Positions 13,588 through 16,716 of a DNA stretch of 16,716 nucleotides are shown here, in pieces; the stretch's first letter is position 1; each line of letters begins with the position of its first letter. The stretch covers positions 1-16,716 of the forward strand of contig NZ_JBFIII010000065.1 in the NCBI RefSeq assembly GCF_041601295.1, given 5' to 3'. The position numbers were made by a program, and so were the translations under genes. Below the pieces are notes generated by a model that saw only the letters and a program-made list of their open reading frames with translations, was not told the DNA's origin and did no database searches. This stretch comes from Immundisolibacter sp. GTDB lineage: Bacteria; Pseudomonadota; Gammaproteobacteria; Immundisolibacterales; Immundisolibacteraceae.

Positions 13588-14561
13588 AAGTCGGCAGTGC
13601 CTGCATCAGTGTTTGTGAGGTAACAGCCGACACCTGCAAGGGCTGTGGCCGGCAGATGGAGGAGATCGCCGCCTGGCCGGCCGCCGACGACGGCGCGCGC
13701 CTGAGCATACTGATGCAGGCGGCGCAACGTCTGGCCGGGCAGGCACCGCGCCCGTGGCCACGCCAGGTGCGCGACTCCCTCGGCAACGAGCTCGTGGTGC
13801 CGGCGCCGCCGCAACGCATTGTGTCCCTGGTGCCGTCACAAACCGAACTGCTGTACGCCCTTGGCGTGGGCGAGCGAGTGGTTGGCGTCACCAAGTTCTG
13901 CGTCCACCCGGCGCAGGCCCGAGGTAATCGACGCAGTGTCGGCGGCACCAAAAACCCCAAGCTGGACCGGATACAAGCGCTGGAGCCGGATCTGGTACTT
14001 GCTAACCGCGAGGAGAACCGGGCCGAGGACGTCGACGCCATCGCCGCCCACGCCCCGGTCTACGTCACGGAGATCAACACGGTGAACCAGGCGCTGGGCA
14101 TGATCCGCGCGGTGGGCTTCACGCTGGGCGCGGAGGTCGCCGCAGCGCGGCTGGCGACCGACATTCAGAGCGCCTTAGGGGACTTGCCGCGCCTGTCGGA
14201 CCTTCGCTGCGCCTACCTGATCTGGCGCAAACCCTGGATGGCGGCCGGGGGCGACACCTTCATCAACGACCTGATGCAACGGCTCGGCCTGCACAACGTG
14301 TTCGCCAGCCATCCGCGCTACCCGCAAATCGACGCCGCCGAACTCATCGCCGCGGCGCCCGATGTATTGCTGCTGTCATCGGAACCATACCCGTTCAAAC
14401 CCGCTCACGCGGCCGAACTCGCGGCTCTGCTGCCAAAGACCCTGATGGTGCCGGTTGACGGCGAGATGTTCAGCTGGCCGGGTAGCCGCCTGCTGGCGGC
14501 GGCCCGGTATTTCCGTCAGCTGCTGCCGCGCCTTGCCGACCCTGCCGGAGCTGTGACATGA
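13575..14561 (+). CDS. DUF1289 domain fused to a BtuF-like corrinoid/metal receptor
   Basis: This 328-residue protein appears to join two families. Residues 8-50 match DUF1289: ACISVC, then C21, KGCGR and an EIAAW helix, with C10, C14, C21 and C24 as a possible metal or Fe-S site. Residues 65-315 match the TroA/BtuF helical-backbone receptor family: DSLGNELVVPAPPQRIVSLVPSQTE with a typical start, VVGVTKFCVHP, SVGGTKNPKLDRI, LEPDLVLANREEN, AAGGDTFINDLMQRLGL and FSWPGSRLL. Classic BtuF is periplasmic, but no signal peptide, lipobox or membrane segment is visible, so a cytosolic place is inferred. The ATG overlaps the Nudix stop and follows GGAGG; the 3' end overlaps gor. No transporter genes (btuC, btuD) are nearby. 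The ligand and function are unknown; B12 or another tetrapyrrole is one possibility. Confidence 0.85.
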   Translation: MTRHEVGSACISVCEVTADTCKGCGRQMEEIAAWPAADDGARLSILMQAAQRLAGQAPRPWPRQVRDSLGNELVVPAPPQRIVSLVPSQTELLYALGVGERVVGVTKFCVHPAQARGNRRSVGGTKNPKLDRIQALEPDLVLANREENRAEDVDAIAAHAPVYVTEINTVNQALGMIRAVGFTLGAEVAAARLATDIQSALGDLPRLSDLRCAYLIWRKPWMAAGGDTFINDLMQRLGLHNVFASHPRYPQIDAAELIAAAPDVLLLSSEPYPFKPAHAAELAALLPKTLMVPVDGEMFSWPGSRLLAAARYFRQLLPRLADPAGAVT

Positions 14562-15904
14562 GTGAAATACTCGATTACCTGGTTATCGGGGGCGGTAGCG
14601 GCGGCGTTGCCTCGGCCCGGCGGGCCGCTCAATACGGCGCGCGCGTGGCACTGGTGGAAAGCGACCGCCTCGGCGGCACCTGCGTCAACGTCGGCTGTGT
14701 CCCCAAGAAAGTGATGTGGAACGGCGCCAGCATTGCCGAGGCTCTGCACCACGCCGCCGACTATGGCTTCTCGGTCGGTCCCACGGCGTTCGACTGGAAC
14801 CGCCTGGTCGGTGCGCGTGACGCCTACGTGGCGCGACTGAACGTTATTTACGAGGAGATGCTGGAGGGCTCGAAGGTCACCCTGCTGCGTGGACACGGCC
14901 AGTTTTCTGCGCCCGATACGGTGACGGTGGCTGGCGCCGCCTACCGTGCCCGGCACGTCCTGATCGCCGCCGGTGGCCGGCCAGCGCTGCCGCAGCTGCC
15001 GGGGGCGGAGCTCGGCATCGACAGCGACGGCTTCTTTGCCCTGCGTGAGCAGCCACAACGGGTGGCGGTGGTCGGTGCCGGCTATATCGCCGTTGAACTT
15101 GCCGGAGTGCTGCGCGCACTGGGCAGCGAGGTAGCGCTGATGATCCGCGGTAACACCGTGCTGCGGCAGTTCGATACGCTGGTTCAGGAGGCCGTCACCG
15201 GCCACCTGGAGGCGGCCGGTCTGGCGCTGCACCGGGGGTTTACTCCAGCGGCCCTGGAGCGCCGCGACGATGGGTTGAGCCTGCTGTCGGAAGACGGCCG
15301 CAGCGAAGGCGGTTTTGATTGTGTTATCTGGGCCATCGGCCGCGCGCCCTGCAGCGAGGGCCTGAACCTGCCACAGGCGGGCGTTCAGGTCGCCGCGGAC
15401 GGCCACATCCCCGTCAACATCTGGCAGGACACCAACGTGCCGGGTATCCACGCGGTCGGCGACATTACCGGCCGGGCGGCGTTGACACCGGTTGCCATTG
15501 CTGCCGGACGGCGCCTGGCCGATCGCCTGTTCGACGGCCAGGCCGAGCGGCGACTCGATTACGACAACATCCCGTCGGTGGTATTCAGCCACCCACCGGT
15601 CGCCAGCGTTGGCCTGACCGAAGCCCAGGCGCGCGCGGCCCACGGCGATGCGGTGCGCGTCTACACCACGCGCTTTGCCGATATGTACTACGCCCTCGGC
15701 AGCCATCGCCCACAGACCGTCGCTAAATTGGTGTGCCTGGGCGAGGACGAGCGGGTGATCGGCTTGCATGTGGTTGGCCGGGGCGCCGATGAAATGATGC
15801 AGGGCTTCGCCGTGGCGGTGAAAATGGGCGCCCGCAAGGGCGATCTTGACGACACCGTCGCTATCCACCCAACCGCCAGCGAAGAGCTGGTGCTGATGAG
15901 GTAA
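14558..15904 (+). CDS. gor: Glutathione-disulfide reductase
   Basis: A 448-residue FAD enzyme (E. coli Gor has 450) that reduces GSSG to GSH with NADPH. The FAD fold is GGGSGG (11-16) and the redox disulfide is GGTCVNVGC (C42, C47). The NADPH fold is GAGYIAVELAG (173-183), with R197 and R203 in MIRGNTVLRQFD, the two arginines that read the NADPH phosphate. HAVGDITGRAALTPVAI binds FAD, and the partner-subunit base is H437 in HPTASEE. These features separate it from dihydrolipoamide and mercuric reductases. The ATG overlaps the previous stop (ATGA). The gamma carbonic anhydrase gene starts two bases after its stop. Confidence 0.95.
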   Translation: MSEILDYLVIGGGSGGVASARRAAQYGARVALVESDRLGGTCVNVGCVPKKVMWNGASIAEALHHAADYGFSVGPTAFDWNRLVGARDAYVARLNVIYEEMLEGSKVTLLRGHGQFSAPDTVTVAGAAYRARHVLIAAGGRPALPQLPGAELGIDSDGFFALREQPQRVAVVGAGYIAVELAGVLRALGSEVALMIRGNTVLRQFDTLVQEAVTGHLEAAGLALHRGFTPAALERRDDGLSLLSEDGRSEGGFDCVIWAIGRAPCSEGLNLPQAGVQVAADGHIPVNIWQDTNVPGIHAVGDITGRAALTPVAIAAGRRLADRLFDGQAERRLDYDNIPSVVFSHPPVASVGLTEAQARAAHGDAVRVYTTRFADMYYALGSHRPQTVAKLVCLGEDERVIGLHVVGRGADEMMQGFAVAVKMGARKGDLDDTVAIHPTASEELVLMR

Positions 15905-15906
15905 GC

Positions 15907-16440
15907 ATGAATCTGCGCAGTTTTGGCGGACATACGCCCCGGCTTGGCACGCGCGCCTGGGTAGACCCGGCGGCGCTCGCGATCGGCCATGTCGAACTTG
16001 ATGACGATGCCTCGGTGTGGCCGTTCAGCGTGCTGCGCGGTGACGTGAACCGCATCCGCGTCGGCGCCCGCACCAACATCCAGGACGGCTCGGTCCTGCA
16101 CGTGAACCAACCGACCCCCGACAAGCCGGCGGGCGACCCGCTTAACGTCGGCGCCGATGTCACCGTCGGGCATCAGGTTACCCTGCACGGCTGCACCATC
16201 GAGGACCGCTGCCTGGTCGGCATGGGCTCGCTGGTAATGGACGGCGCGGTGCTGCGCAGCGGCGTGCTGCTGGCGGCCGGATCCCTGGTAGCGCCGGGCA
16301 AGGAGCTGTACGGCGGCTGGCTGTGGGCCGGCCGGCCGGCAAAACCGGTACGCGAGCTACGCCCTGAGGAACTGGAGTTTTTCGTGCACTCGGCGGCGCA
16401 TTACGCCGAGCTCAAGGACCAGTATCGCTCCGGCGCCTAA
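15907..16440 (+). CDS. yrdA: Gamma-class carbonic anhydrase family protein, YrdA-like
   Basis: A 177-residue left-handed beta-helix protein, probably a trimer. The metal ligands H65 (GSVLHVN), H89 (VGHQV) and H94 (LHGC) are present, as are R44 and D46 of the RGD and Q59 of NIQDG, equivalent to active-site residues of archaeal Cam. The acidic proton-shuttle loop of Cam is absent, as in E. coli YrdA, so carbonic anhydrase activity is uncertain. The C-terminal helix (about 152-174) is complete. It is the last gene of the Nudix operon. Its TAA overlaps the phoU stop on the other strand by four bases. Confidence 0.92.
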   Translation: MNLRSFGGHTPRLGTRAWVDPAALAIGHVELDDDASVWPFSVLRGDVNRIRVGARTNIQDGSVLHVNQPTPDKPAGDPLNVGADVTVGHQVTLHGCTIEDRCLVGMGSLVMDGAVLRSGVLLAAGSLVAPGKELYGGWLWAGRPAKPVRELRPEELEFFVHSAAHYAELKDQYRSGA

Positions 16441-16716
16441 ATGGCCGGAGGGTGCCGGTGCCCAAGCGCCACGGCCTGTACCTGCCGTTCGCGCTCCTCG
16501 ATGCTGACGTGGCGCACATCCGTGCCCTGCACCAGATAGATCAGGTACTCGGCGATATTCTTGGAATGGTCGCCAATACGCTCCAGGGCCCGCGCCGCCC
16601 ATACCAGATTCAATGCCCAGGTGATCGAGCGCGGGTCTTCCATCATGTAGGTGACCAGCTGGCGCATAACGGCCTCATATTCGCGGTCAACCTCCAGATC
16701 CTCGCGTTCGACTTCC
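16437..16716 (-). CDS. phoU: PhoU, phosphate signalling regulator (C-terminal part)
   Basis: The frame runs off the window edge; about 92 C-terminal residues are visible. PhoU links the PstSCAB transporter to the PhoR kinase and keeps the Pho regulon off when phosphate is plentiful. The stretch VWAARALERIGDHSKNIAEY, followed by LIYLVQGTDVRHV, carries the conserved second metal-binding helix motif (E-R-x-G-D-x2-x-N-I-A-E) and is diagnostic. The ATG at 16667 is internal, because EVEREDLEVDREYEAV continues upstream in frame. The stop TAG at 16437-16439 overlaps the yrdA stop. pstB would be expected beyond the edge but is not visible. Confidence 0.95.
   Translation of the reverse strand, partial: EVEREDLEVDREYEAVMRQLVTYMMEDPRSITWALNLVWAARALERIGDHSKNIAEYLIYLVQGTDVRHVSIEERERQVQAVALGHRHPPAI

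Noticed and set aside
14516..15868. A 450-codon open frame on the minus strand across gor
   Set aside because: It is a shadow of gor. The composition is rich in His, Arg, Gln and Ala as in antisense frames of GC-rich genes, with no domain seen, while gor on the + strand has every family motif.
1..16716. Mobile elements, CRISPR arrays, tRNA or rRNA genes
   Set aside because: No transposase or integrase frames, no spaced direct repeats, no terminal inverted repeats with target duplications, and no tRNA-like T-loops were found; coding density and composition are even throughout.

Overview
The window is about 16.7 kb of GC-rich chromosome from a gammaproteobacterium. The protein types support this: a ClpS/ClpA pair convergent with infA, an Asp-type HemB like that of Pseudomonas, a YrdA-type gamma carbonic anhydrase, MoaB plus MoaC, and a Gor-type glutathione reductase. 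The K+-independent proton pyrophosphatase and the Cys4 adenylate kinase suggest a lineage outside the enterics, perhaps Chromatiales-like or a related deep branch. The genus cannot be named from this sequence alone. There are no rRNA or tRNA genes, insertion sequences, prophage genes or CRISPR arrays. Nineteen protein genes can be supported, all recognisable core or near-core genes, and one (phoU) is cut by the window edge.

Layout: (1) 1-348 is mostly non-coding DNA with a possible infA promoter. (2) infA (+) converges with clpS-clpA (-), the N-degron adaptor and unfoldase of the ClpAP protease. (3) argD-argF (+) encode two arginine biosynthesis enzymes and diverge from clpS across a 265-bp control region. 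(4) moaC and moaB (-) diverge from moaD-moaE (+); together they cover most of molybdopterin synthesis, but moaA is absent. (5) hppA (-), a membrane pyrophosphatase, converges with moaE, and its terminator lies inside the end of moaE. (6) adk-hemB-aroE (+) is a tight run: nucleotide balance, heme synthesis, shikimate pathway. (7) hpf (-) encodes a ribosome hibernation factor. (8) A tightly coupled operon (+) follows: a CoA-diphosphatase-type Nudix hydrolase, a DUF1289/BtuF-like fusion protein, glutathione reductase, and a gamma carbonic anhydrase. The first three overlap by ATGA junctions. (9) The C-terminal end of phoU (-) converges with it.

The most interesting protein is the DUF1289/BtuF-like fusion at 13575-14561. 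It carries a four-cysteine N-terminal module on a corrinoid/metal-receptor fold, has no visible export signal, and is translationally coupled to a Nudix gene and to gor. The most interesting regulatory signals are terminator-like hairpins in the short leaders of hppA and argD, each just downstream of a plausible promoter. There is also an 11-bp quasi-palindrome shared, in opposite orientation, by the moaD and Nudix leaders. I see no clear new defence or mobile system. All calls come from reading the sequence and from family knowledge; no database search was run.
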